Numbered from the stretch's first letter, positions 1-6,472 are shown. The stretch: DNA of 9,399 bases from Thiohalobacter sp. (GCA_027010005.1 JALVCM010000324.1:1-9399), one strand, 5' to 3'. Notes: generated by a model not told the origin, from the sequence alone. Made by a program: numbers and translations.

Positions 1-1356
1 CATGCGCGCATCGCAGCGCCGGCACTCGGCGATCCAGCCGCAGTCGTGGCACAGCAGGACCGGTGCATAGCCACGGCGATTCAGAAACAGCAGTACCTGG
101 CCCTGGTTTTTCAGGTGTTCGCGCATGGCATCGAGCAACGAGGCGCTGAGCAGGCTGCGCATGGGCTGGCCGCGCAGGTCGAGGATTTTCAGTGGTGGTG
201 CGGCGGCGCTGCCGGCGCGTTCCGGCAGGTGCAGCTTGTGGTAGCGTTGCTGCTGAACGTTGAACAGGCTTTCCAGCGACGGGGTCGCCGTACCCAGTAC
301 AACAGGAATATCCAGCTGGCGCGCTCGCCACACGGCCAGATCCCGCGCCGAGTAGCGAAAACCGTCCTGTTGCTTGAGGGAGGCGTCGTGCTCCTCATCG
401 ACGATGATCAGGCCGGGTTGTGCCAGTGGTGTAAAAATCGCCGAACGGGTTCCGATGATAATGCCGGCCTGACCGCTGGCCGCGGCGCGCCAGGCGTCCA
501 GCCGTTCGCGGTCATTCAGTCCCGAGTGCAGCACGGCGATGTCGGCGGCAAAGCGTGTGCTGAAGCGTTCCACCAGCTGTGGCGTGAGGCCGATCTCCGG
601 TACCAGCACCAGGACCTGTTGACCAGCTTCCAGCAGCGGGGTGATGGCCTGGAGATACACTTCTGTTTTGCCACTGCCGGTGACGCCTTCCAGCAGGAAA
701 GCCCTGTAATGGCCAGCGCTGCCCGTGATGGATTCGACGGCCTGCTGTTGTTCCGCATTGAGCGGGTGTGGCTCACCGTTCAGTGCATGTGGCACCGGAG
801 CGGTTTTTGCACTGGCCTCAAAGGATTCGATCCAGCCTTTTTCCTCCATGGCGGTCAGGACGGAGCGTGCTGCCGGGAGGGCTTCGCGTGGCAGTCCCGG
901 AGGATGGCTTTTCAGTTCTGCCAGCACACCGGCCTGTCGCACGGCACGTTTCAGGGTGGCGGGAGACTGTTCACGGCCGGCTTCGGTAAGCCGCCAGCGG
1001 CGCCGGTCGGGTTCGGGTGCGGGTTCCGGTCTGCGCAGTAATACCGGTAGCGCCGTGGCCAGCGCTTCACCGATCGGGTGGTGATAGTAGCGTGCCGCCC
1101 AGTTCAGCAATTGCATAAGCCCGGCATCCAGCACCGGGGTGGTGTCCGGCAGAGCATGGGCTGTTTTCAGGCGCGCGGCCGGGACATCGGTGTGATCGCG
1201 CAGCGCCAGCACCACGCCCACCACCTTGCGCTTGCCAAAGGGGACCACGACACGCATGCCGGGCTGGACCGTGGCTTTATCCGGAGCACGGTAATCGAAA
1301 CGCCGGAACAGCGGCGAAGGCACCGCCACTTCAAGAATCTGTGGCTTATCCGCCAT
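1..1356 (-). CDS. priA: Primosomal protein N' (replication restart helicase PriA), N-terminal part
   Basis: This is the first 452 codons of PriA, the superfamily 2 3'-to-5' DNA helicase that recognises stalled forks and reloads the replisome; the family is about 730 residues, so the C-terminal third lies outside the window. Seen: an N-terminal 3'-end-binding domain (LFRRFDYRAP near residue 20, VVPFGKRKVVGVV near 40, YYHHPIGE near 90), Walker A GVTGSGKT at residues 224-231, Walker B DEEH at 320-323, the helicase motif GTATPSLES near 350, and the start of the zinc cluster (CHDCGW, then CRRC) at the window edge. The ATG at 1356 is chosen because the N-terminus then aligns with the E. coli protein; the Shine-Dalgarno sequence (AGGTGA) is distant and weak. 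It is transcribed divergently from the repeat-protein gene at 1457. Identification is firm; partial only because of the window boundary. Confidence 0.96.
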   Translation of the reverse strand, partial: MADKPQILEVAVPSPLFRRFDYRAPDKATVQPGMRVVVPFGKRKVVGVVLALRDHTDVPAARLKTAHALPDTTPVLDAGLMQLLNWAARYYHHPIGEALATALPVLLRRPEPAPEPDRRRWRLTEAGREQSPATLKRAVRQAGVLAELKSHPPGLPREALPAARSVLTAMEEKGWIESFEASAKTAPVPHALNGEPHPLNAEQQQAVESITGSAGHYRAFLLEGVTGSGKTEVYLQAITPLLEAGQQVLVLVPEIGLTPQLVERFSTRFAADIAVLHSGLNDRERLDAWRAAASGQAGIIIGTRSAIFTPLAQPGLIIVDEEHDASLKQQDGFRYSARDLAVWRARQLDIPVVLGTATPSLESLFNVQQQRYHKLHLPERAGSAAAPPLKILDLRGQPMRSLLSASLLDAMREHLKNQGQVLLFLNRRGYAPVLLCHDCGWIAECRRCDARM

Positions 1357-1456
1357 GATCAAAAATTTTTTCACCTGTCCGGTCAACCGCCCGCGATATT
1401 GTGCGTTGAAGGGGGTGTACAAGGCAATTCATTCCATCACAGATGAGGACAGGACA

Positions 1457-1819
1457 ATGAAAAAAACCATTATGACACTGCTGGTTACAAGTGCGGCATT
1501 GCTGGGGAACGGCCTCGCGCTGGCGGATAACAGTTACCTGGATCGGAAAGGTGACCGGATCGAGTACCGCCTGGACCGCAAGGGTGATCGCATCGATCAG
1601 CGGCTGGATCGCAAGGGCGACCGTATTGACAGGCACCTGGACCGGGCAGCTGACCGGGCTGCCGACCATGGAAAATACGGCCTGGCCGGGCGTCTCGACC
1701 GCAAGGGTGACCGGATCGACCGTCGCCTGGACCGTAAAGGTGATCGTATCGACCGCCGTCTGGATCGCAAGGGTGATCGGATCAATCACCGCCTGGATCG
1801 TGTCGCGAGGCACCATTGA
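1457..1819 (+). CDS. Small exported protein of tandem LDRKGDRI repeats
   Basis: This 120-residue protein has a clear signal peptide (MKKTIMTLL start, hydrophobic core, probable cleavage after ALA at residue 23). The rest is almost entirely an 11-residue repeat with consensus LDRKGDRIDRR. Three full copies occupy residues 28-60, a degenerate stretch with LDRAADRAADHG covers 61-79, three more copies cover 80-112, and a partial copy LDRVARHH ends the protein. DNA copies of 33 bp are at 1538-1636 and 1694-1792. The start at 1457 has a purine-rich ribosome site (GAGGACAGG) just upstream and puts the signal peptide first, although the frame is open from 1355. The alternating acidic and basic residues suggest a charged helix or ion-bridge zipper; no cysteine, no catalytic motif. 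It precedes the sigma-factor operon by 48 bp and may share its regulation. Similar DRKGDRI proteins are, to my knowledge, annotated only as hypothetical. Function unknown. Confidence 0.85.
   Translation: MKKTIMTLLVTSAALLGNGLALADNSYLDRKGDRIEYRLDRKGDRIDQRLDRKGDRIDRHLDRAADRAADHGKYGLAGRLDRKGDRIDRRLDRKGDRIDRRLDRKGDRINHRLDRVARHH
1538..1816 (+). repeat. 33-bp coding tandem repeat (LDRKGDRIDRR units)
   Basis: Six near-identical 33-bp units lie at 1538-1570, 1571-1603, 1604-1636, 1694-1726, 1727-1759 and 1760-1792, with a diverged 57-bp unit between the two blocks and a partial unit at 1793-1816. Third codon positions vary (cgg/cgc/cgt, gat/gac, aag/aaa) while the amino acids stay the same, which indicates selection on the protein rather than recent slippage alone. 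The periodicity opens long false reading frames on both strands here. Confidence 0.9.
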
Positions 1820-1867
1820 GTTCGCCCTGGCGGGAAGGATGTTGTGACGGTAAATGCGTAGAATAGG

Positions 1868-2443
1868 GTGCTATCCGCCGGGCAAGGGGGCAGACCACTG
1901 GATGCCGGACAATCCATCGATGTATTTCTCGTGGCGATCGAAAAGCGTGCATTTCGCATGGCCGAGATCGCCACGGGAAGCCGCGAGGACGCCCTCGACC
2001 TGGTGCAGGATGCCATGCTGGGGCTGGTGAAGTCCTATGGCGACCGTGATTCGGCAGACTGGCCACCACTGTTTTATCGCATCCTGCAAAGCCGTATCCG
2101 CGACTGGTACCGGCGCAACCGGGTACGCAACCGGTTTCGGGTCTGGCTGGGTGGTTTGCGTGGTGATGACGATGATGAACGTAGTGATGCCCTACAGAAC
2201 CTGCCGGATAACCAGCCCGGCATCGAGCGACAGCTGGCAGGCGAGGATGCCGTGGAGCAATTGCAGGTTGCCCTGCAGGAACTTCCGTTGCGCCAGCAAC
2301 AGGCATTCCTGTTGCGCGCCTGGGAGGGCATGGATGTCTCTGCGACAGCCTTTGCCATGGGCTGTAGTGAAGGCAGCGTAAAGACACATTATTCCCGCGC
2401 CGTACACCGGTTGCGTGAACAACTGGAGGACCACTGGCCATGA
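1868..2443 (+). CDS. ECF-type RNA polymerase sigma factor
   Basis: A 191-residue sigma-70 family protein of the extracytoplasmic-function type, holding only regions 2 and 4. Region 2 spans about residues 19-90 and includes AFRMAEIATGSREDALDLVQDAML (here in pieces: the EDALDLVQDA helix binds core polymerase) and LFYRILQSRIRDWYRR, which would melt the -10 element. An acidic linker (DDDDERSD) follows, then region 4 at about 130-187 with ELPLRQQQAFLLRA and the helix-turn-helix CSEGSVKTHYSRAVHRLRE for -35 recognition. The start is uncertain: GTG at 1868 has no well-spaced ribosome site, whereas a strong AAGGGGG at 1884-1890 sits 7 nt before an in-frame CTG at 1898 that would give a protein 10 residues shorter. 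It overlaps the next gene by ATGA, implying coupled translation and favouring that product as its partner. The regulon cannot be told from sequence. Confidence 0.92.
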   Translation: MLSAGQGGRPLDAGQSIDVFLVAIEKRAFRMAEIATGSREDALDLVQDAMLGLVKSYGDRDSADWPPLFYRILQSRIRDWYRRNRVRNRFRVWLGGLRGDDDDERSDALQNLPDNQPGIERQLAGEDAVEQLQVALQELPLRQQQAFLLRAWEGMDVSATAFAMGCSEGSVKTHYSRAVHRLREQLEDHWP

Positions 2444-2772
2444 GTCAAGACGACAAGCCTTTTGTCGACCAGGTTCGGCAGACGCTGGACCGGCACGCCG
2501 ATGCGCTCGATGAAATGACCGCGGCGCGTCTTGCGGCAGCACGGCGTCATGCGCTCGACAGCCGGCCACGGCGTACACACTGGCTGCCGGTTGCTGCGTT
2601 GTCTGCCATCGCCGCGTCCGTGCTGACTGTCGCGTTACTGCTCAACCAGGACGTCAGTTTGCCGGGCGATGACCCGGAGGCGCTGGAACTTGTCGCCCAG
2701 TCGGAAGACCTGGAACTGATCGAGGAGCTGGACTTCTACGACTGGCTGGATACCACGCAGGCGAGCAGCTGA
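2440..2772 (+). CDS. DUF3619-like single-pass membrane protein, anti-sigma candidate
   Basis: A 110-residue protein whose layout fits a small anti-sigma factor. A cytoplasmic N-terminal helical part (residues 1-47, FVDQVRQTLDRHADAL and MTAARLAAARRHAL) is followed by positive residues RPRRTH, one membrane helix at about 48-68, and a strongly acidic periplasmic tail ending ELIEELDFYDWLD. The arrangement (N-terminus inside, one helix, C-terminus outside) follows the positive-inside rule. I assign it to the DUF3619 group from its position after the sigma factor and the N-terminal helix pattern; this is recognition, not a search. Its ATG overlaps the sigma stop as ATGA, so the two are probably made in fixed ratio. 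There is no zinc-binding HxxxCxxC motif, so it is not a ZAS-type anti-sigma factor. The anti-sigma role is inferred from gene order and topology only. Confidence 0.82.
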   Translation: MSQDDKPFVDQVRQTLDRHADALDEMTAARLAAARRHALDSRPRRTHWLPVAALSAIAASVLTVALLLNQDVSLPGDDPEALELVAQSEDLELIEELDFYDWLDTTQASS

Positions 2773-2775
2773 GGG

Positions 2776-3012
2776 ATGGGATTTTTCAACATCTGCAGCC
2801 GGGGTCTTGCCCTGTGCCTGGTGGCGGCAGCAGTACCGGCTGCGGAGAACACACAGGATGAGGATCTGTCACAGGCCTTCCTTGAATTCCTTGGTGAATG
2901 GGAAGACGAACAAGGCAACTGGCAGGACCCCCTTGAATATGAAACGCCGGAAGAGATGCCGGTAATGCCGGAACCGGGTAAACAGGTGGAGCAGAATGAT
3001 GAAACACACTAG
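2776..3012 (+). CDS. Small acidic exported protein (EFLGEWEDE motif)
   Basis: This 78-residue protein starts with a hydrophobic stretch, GLALCLVAAAVPAAE, that reads as a signal peptide with cleavage near residue 23. The mature part of about 55 residues contains 18 Asp/Glu, one Lys and no Arg. It holds the block FLEFLGEWEDEQGNWQDPLE, which I recall as conserved in small proteins found next to this type of sigma factor in gammaproteobacteria. The gene begins one codon after the stop of the DUF3619-like gene and in the same reading frame (TGA GGG ATG); its GAGGG abuts the start codon with no spacer, so translation probably depends on ribosomes ending the gene upstream. It overlaps the DUF3106 gene by 17 bases. 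Function unknown; its charge is opposite to that of the downstream exported protein. Confidence 0.8.
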   Translation: MGFFNICSRGLALCLVAAAVPAAENTQDEDLSQAFLEFLGEWEDEQGNWQDPLEYETPEEMPVMPEPGKQVEQNDETH

Positions 3013-3511
3013 GTTCATTGCAGTGTGCCTGTTACTGGCAAGCGCCCTGCCTTGTGTCGTCATGGCACAGAATGCCATTCCCTGGGAGTCGCTGACGGCA
3101 ACCGAACAGAAGGTACTCAAACCGTTTGCCGGGCGCTGGGACAAGCTGCCGCCACAGCGCCAGGAAAAATTACGCAAGGGCGCAGAGCGCTGGCAGCACA
3201 TGAGCCCGGAACAGAAGGCCAAAGTCAGGGAACGCTTCAAACGCTGGCAGGCCATGACGCCGGAGCAGCGCCAGCGGCTGCGGGAACGTCACGAACGCTT
3301 CAAACAATTACCGCCGGAGCAGCAGGAACGTCTGCGCAAGCGCCGCCAGTGGTTCAAACAGCTGCCACCGGAACGGCGCGAGGCCCTGCGCAGAAAATGG
3401 CAGTCCATGCCACCCGAAAAACGCAAGGCATTTCACCAGAAGCAGCGTGACCGCTGGCAGCACATGACGCCGGCACAGAAACAGAAGCTACGCAACAGAC
3501 TGCAACGCTAA
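2996..3511 (+). CDS. Exported DUF3106 protein with tandem PEQ repeats
   Basis: A 171-residue protein with a signal peptide (MMKHTRF start, cleavage likely after VMA at residue 24). The mature 147 residues form about eight units of roughly 18 residues, each starting [LM][TSP]PEQ-like and ending RW/RF plus two residues: LTATEQ, LPPQRQ, MSPEQK, MTPEQR, LPPEQQ, LPPERR, MPPEKR, MTPAQK. By count it carries 43 Lys/Arg against 16 Asp/Glu, so it is very basic. The pattern matches DUF3106, a family of unknown function often encoded next to an ECF sigma factor and DUF3619 in beta- and gammaproteobacteria. Two adjacent ATGs compete: AGGTGGAG at 2984-2991 is 4 nt from the ATG at 2996 and 7 nt from that at 2999, so the second may be preferred. 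It is the last gene of the operon and ends in a convergent gap. The PEQ helices recall the LTxxQ helices of CpxP/Spy-type periplasmic proteins, but only loosely. Confidence 0.9.
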   Translation: MMKHTRFIAVCLLLASALPCVVMAQNAIPWESLTATEQKVLKPFAGRWDKLPPQRQEKLRKGAERWQHMSPEQKAKVRERFKRWQAMTPEQRQRLRERHERFKQLPPEQQERLRKRRQWFKQLPPERREALRRKWQSMPPEKRKAFHQKQRDRWQHMTPAQKQKLRNRLQR

Positions 3512-3659
3512 AAATTTGAAGTTTTGGGGTCAGAGTAAAAACTGTCACTCTCGTACAGGGTGAACTGCTGCCCCGTCATTCCGGCGAAAGCCGGAATCCA
3601 TTGGTTTCAGTGACATGGATACCGGCATACGCCGGTATGACGAATGAGTCAGAGGCCCC
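3512..3659. other. Convergent intergenic region between DUF3106 gene and pntB
   Basis: This 148-bp gap separates two genes that end toward each other. It contains a short AGAGT/ACTCT inverted repeat at about 3532-3554 (loop of 10), preceded by TTTTGGGGTCAGAGTAAAA at 3522-3540, a motif I associate with dispersed repeats in gammaproteobacteria. The palindromic repeat at 3574-3642 follows. No hairpin followed by a clean T-run is present, so if transcription stops here in either direction the palindromes are the likely sites. Confidence 0.6.
3574..3642. repeat. Palindromic intergenic repeat, copy A (CGTCATTCCGGC...)
   Basis: A 69-bp element bounded by CGTCATTCCGGC on the left and its inverted counterpart GCCGGTATGACG on the right. 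Each half forms its own hairpin (CCGGCgaaaGCCGG and ACCGGCatacGCCGGT) and the halves can also pair with each other. The copy at 8367-8437 shares the arms, the AATCCA and TGGAT inner borders, and the overall length. Just outside the right arm, TCAGAGGCCCCC (3649-3660) matches TCAGAGGCTCCC (8450-8461), so the mobile or repeated unit is longer than the palindrome. REP/BIME or MITE-like. Confidence 0.85.
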
Positions 3660-5033
3660 CTAGAGTTGCTTGACTTCCGAGATCAGTTTGCCGGCCACTT
3701 CCTGGCCGTCGCCGTACAGCATGCGCGTATTGTCGAGGTAGAACAGGCCATTCTCGATACCCGAGAAGCCCTTGCCGCGGCCACGTTTGATGACGATGAC
3801 ATTCTTCGCCTTGTCGGCATCCAGGATCGGCATACCGTAAATGGGGCTGTCCGGGTTGGTGCGCGCGACCGGGTTGACCACGTCGTTGGCGCCGATCACC
3901 AGCGCAACATCGGCCTGGGCAAATTCGTTGTTGATTTCTTCCAGGTCGTAGATCAGGTCATAGGGTACGCCGGCTTCGGCCAGCAGCACATTCATATGGC
4001 CGGGCATGCGGCCGGCGACCGGGTGGATGGCAAACTTGACGGTGACGCCGCGTTCCATCAGCAGCTGGGTGAACTCCCAGATTTTGTGCTGTGCCTGGGC
4101 AACGGCCATGCCATAACCGGGAACGATAATGACCTTGTTGGCATAGGCCATCATCACGGCGGCATCGGCAGCGTCGATTTCCTTCATGATACCTTCTTCA
4201 CCTTCTACGGCGGCTTCACCGCTGCTGCCCGTGCCGAAACCGGAGAACAGCACGTTGGAGATGGGACGGTTCATGGCTTTGGCCATCAGCTGGGTGAGCA
4301 GTGTGCCCGCCGAGCCGACCACGGTGCCGGCAATAATCATCGCCGCGTTACCGAGTACGAAGCCTTCAAACGCCACCGCCAGACCGGTCAATGCGTTGTA
4401 CAGCGAGATGACCACCGGCATATCAGCACCACCGATCGGCAGGGTCATCATAATGCCGAAGGCCAGCGCCAGGGCAAAGAAAATCAGGATGCTGGTGGTG
4501 CCCGGTTGATCGGCATTCATCAGCATGATGCCCATGACAAGCATGGCACCAAAGACCACCAGGTTGATGAGTTGCTGGCTGGAGAAGTTCATCGAGCGTT
4601 TCATCAGGCCCTGCAGTTTCGCGAAGGCGATCATGGAACCGGAAAAGGCCACTGAACCGATCATGGCGCCAATAACCGCCAGTACCTGGAAGGTTGTGGA
4701 CGGGAAGGTGCCGCGCAGCAGTTCAACTGCTGCGATCGCCGCTGCCGCACCGCCACCCATGCCGTTGTAGATGGCAATCATCTGCGGCATGTCGGTCATG
4801 GCGACTTTCTTGCCGCTGTACCAGGCCAGTCCACCACCGATAAGAATGGCCAGCGTCATCCAGCCATAGTTATGCATGCCCGGGGTGGCGAAGGTAATGA
4901 CCGTAGCCACCAGCATGCCGACACCCGCCCACACAATGCCGCCACGCGCGGTGGCCGGCGAACTCATGCGCTTGAGGCCGAGAATGAACAGCGCGGCGGC
5001 CAGGAAATAACTGACGTCGATCAGGAAGCCCAT
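3660..5033 (-). CDS. pntB: NAD(P) transhydrogenase, beta subunit
   Basis: A 457-residue full-length beta subunit of the proton-translocating transhydrogenase, which uses the proton gradient to move hydride from NADH to NADP+ and so supplies NADPH. Residues 1 to about 265 are a polytopic membrane domain (dII part), with repeated Gly/Ala-rich helices and the motif LPIGGADMPVVISLYNALTG near 198-217. The soluble NADP(H)-binding domain dIII covers about 290-457, with GYGMAVAQAQH at 306-316, GRMPGHMN at 341-348, GANDVVNP at 381-388 and KRGRGKGFSG at 416-425. All family motifs expected are present. The ATG at 5033 directly abuts the TAA of pntAB (TAAATG), so the genes are co-translated in one operon. 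The last base of its TAG stop coincides with the edge of the repeat-associated sequence at 3649-3660. Confidence 0.98.
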   Translation of the reverse strand: MGFLIDVSYFLAAALFILGLKRMSSPATARGGIVWAGVGMLVATVITFATPGMHNYGWMTLAILIGGGLAWYSGKKVAMTDMPQMIAIYNGMGGGAAAAIAAVELLRGTFPSTTFQVLAVIGAMIGSVAFSGSMIAFAKLQGLMKRSMNFSSQQLINLVVFGAMLVMGIMLMNADQPGTTSILIFFALALAFGIMMTLPIGGADMPVVISLYNALTGLAVAFEGFVLGNAAMIIAGTVVGSAGTLLTQLMAKAMNRPISNVLFSGFGTGSSGEAAVEGEEGIMKEIDAADAAVMMAYANKVIIVPGYGMAVAQAQHKIWEFTQLLMERGVTVKFAIHPVAGRMPGHMNVLLAEAGVPYDLIYDLEEINNEFAQADVALVIGANDVVNPVARTNPDSPIYGMPILDADKAKNVIVIKRGRGKGFSGIENGLFYLDNTRMLYGDGQEVAGKLISEVKQL

Positions 5034-5324
5034 TTATTTGGCCTCCTTGCTACTCTTGAACATTTCCAGCATGCGCTCGGTGACCACGTAGCCACCCACC
5101 GCGTTACCGGCGGCGAGCATGACGCCGATGAAGCCGATCAGTTTTTCAATGTCCGTTTCTGCGTGGCCCATGGCAACCATGGCACCAACCAGCACGATAC
5201 CGTGCACAAAGTTGGAACCCGACATCAGTGGCGTATGCAGGATGACCGGCACGCGGGCAATGACCTCGTAACCGGTAAAGCCGGCCAGCATAAAGATATA
5301 CAGTGCAGTAAAGCCTTCGATCAT
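5034..5324 (-). CDS. pntAB: NAD(P) transhydrogenase, alpha subunit part 2 (membrane)
   Basis: A 96-residue membrane protein with three hydrophobic helices at about residues 4-21, 39-55 and 62-82. It corresponds to the C-terminal membrane segment of E. coli PntA, here encoded as a separate polypeptide as in Rhodospirillum rubrum. Together with the membrane part of PntB it makes the proton channel (domain II). Its ATG overlaps the TGA of pntAA (ATGA, 4 nt), and its TAA touches the ATG of pntB, so the three cistrons are one transcription and translation unit. The cytoplasmic end KSSKEAK is lysine-rich. The identity is clear from the conserved EVIARVPVILHTPLMSGSN stretch and from gene order. Confidence 0.96.
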   Translation of the reverse strand: MIEGFTALYIFMLAGFTGYEVIARVPVILHTPLMSGSNFVHGIVLVGAMVAMGHAETDIEKLIGFIGVMLAAGNAVGGYVVTERMLEMFKSSKEAK

Positions 5325-6454
5325 GATGCAGATCCTTCCACCAGCTCGCGGCTGGGGGCATGTTTGATTTCACCTTCGCGGGTCAGGGTACTGTCGGCGA
5401 TGACCTCGTCATTGAAGTCGGGTTTGAATTCACCGTCCTCGATCATCGGGGTGAGGAAGTTGAGCAGGTTGCGCGAGTACATTTCCGAGGCGTGGATGGG
5501 CAGTTCGCTGGGCACATTGAGCGGGCCGTAGACCACCACGCCATTGTGCTCGACAAGTTTGCCGGGCTCGGTGACTTCGCAGTTACCACCGCCTTCGGCA
5601 GCAAGATCGATGACGACAGCGCCGGGTTTCATCTGGTCGACGATCACCTCGCGGATGATTTTCGGTGAGGGCCGGCCGGGGATGGCGGCCGTCGTGATAA
5701 CGGCGTCTGCCGCGACCAGGTGTGTTTCCAGTACTTCCTGTTGTTTGGCTTTTTCCTCGTCGGTCAGCTCGCGGGCATAACCGCCTTCACCCTCGGCGGA
5801 TACGCCTGTGTCGACAAATTTTGCGCCCAGTGACTCGACCTGCTCACGGGTTGCACTGCGTACATCATAGCCTTCCACCATGGCACCGAGACGTTTGGTC
5901 GTAGCAATGGCCTGCAGTCCGGCGACGCCAGCACCGATCACCAGCACCTTGGCCGGGCGGATAGTGCCGGCAGCAGTGGTCAGCATGGGGAAAAAGCCGC
6001 TGGCGTGGTCAGCAGCCAGCAGGGCGGCCTTGTAGCCGGCGACGGCTGCCTGCGACGACAACACGTCCATGCTCTGGGCGCGCGAGATACGCGGCACCAG
6101 TTCCATGGCAAAAGCGAGAATCTTGTGGTCGCGCAATTTGGCGACGCGCTCCGGAAATTTGTGTGGCTGCATCATACCGACCACCACGGCGCCATCTTTC
6201 ATCTGCTCGATTTCGGATTCGCTGGGGGGCTGTACCTTGAGTATCAGGTCGGCCTGACCGTATACCGCCGCGGCATCGTCGACCAGCGTGACATTCTGGT
6301 AGGCATCGTCCGGGTAGTGGCTGCTGACACCGGCGCCACGCTGCATGAAGATTTCCACGCCCAGCTTGACGAAACGGTCGGCGATGGCCGGAACCAGCGC
6401 CACACGCCGCTCACCGGCCTCGATTTCTTTGGGCACGCCAAGGCGTATCGACAT
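5321..6454 (-). CDS. pntAA: NAD(P) transhydrogenase, alpha subunit part 1 (NAD-binding)
   Basis: A 377-residue soluble domain I subunit that binds NAD(H) in the transhydrogenase. It is homologous to alanine dehydrogenase: the N-terminal lobe starts RLGVPKEIEAGERRVALVP, and the Rossmann dinucleotide loop GAGVAG lies at 174-179. The R122, Q127 and D130 of PRISRAQSMD correspond to the RQD loop known in the R. rubrum subunit (R127, Q132, D135), which contacts NADP in the neighbouring domain. The length is right for the split form; the membrane tail is supplied by pntAB. The ATG at 6454 has a good ribosome site (GGAGA, 7 nt spacer). The gene heads the pnt operon, divergent from the HNH gene, and has a leader of about 90 nt with a perfect palindrome. 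Confidence 0.98.
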   Translation of the reverse strand: MSIRLGVPKEIEAGERRVALVPAIADRFVKLGVEIFMQRGAGVSSHYPDDAYQNVTLVDDAAAVYGQADLILKVQPPSESEIEQMKDGAVVVGMMQPHKFPERVAKLRDHKILAFAMELVPRISRAQSMDVLSSQAAVAGYKAALLAADHASGFFPMLTTAAGTIRPAKVLVIGAGVAGLQAIATTKRLGAMVEGYDVRSATREQVESLGAKFVDTGVSAEGEGGYARELTDEEKAKQQEVLETHLVAADAVITTAAIPGRPSPKIIREVIVDQMKPGAVVIDLAAEGGGNCEVTEPGKLVEHNGVVVYGPLNVPSELPIHASEMYSRNLLNFLTPMIEDGEFKPDFNDEVIADSTLTREGEIKHAPSRELVEGSAS

Positions 6455-6472
6455 CTGACTTTCTCCAGCTCG

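Noticed and set aside
46..1041. 331-codon open frame on the plus strand opposite priA
   Set aside because: It is antisense to PriA, whose helicase motifs are unambiguous; the translation is Gln/Gly/Ala-rich without domain logic, as expected for an opposite-strand shadow in GC-rich DNA.
1357..1456. Sigma-70 or ECF promoter between priA and the repeat-protein gene
   Set aside because: TTGAAG near 1403 and weak AT-rich hexamers exist on both strands, but none reaches a convincing match with proper spacing, so no promoter is called.
1346..1816. 156-codon minus-strand frame across the 33-bp repeats
   Set aside because: The repeat period is a multiple of three, so all frames stay open and look repetitive. 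Only the plus-strand frame has a signal peptide, a ribosome site and synonymous variation.
1782..2441. 219-codon minus-strand frame
   Set aside because: Antisense to the sigma factor gene, whose regions 2 and 4 are clear; the translation is Pro/Arg/His-rich without a recognisable fold.
3574..3642. CRISPR array
   Set aside because: There are only single palindromic elements, not regularly spaced direct repeats with unique spacers, and no cas gene is visible.
3666..4655. 329-codon plus-strand frame opposite pntB
   Set aside because: His/Asp/Gly-rich shadow of a highly conserved membrane protein gene; no independent support.
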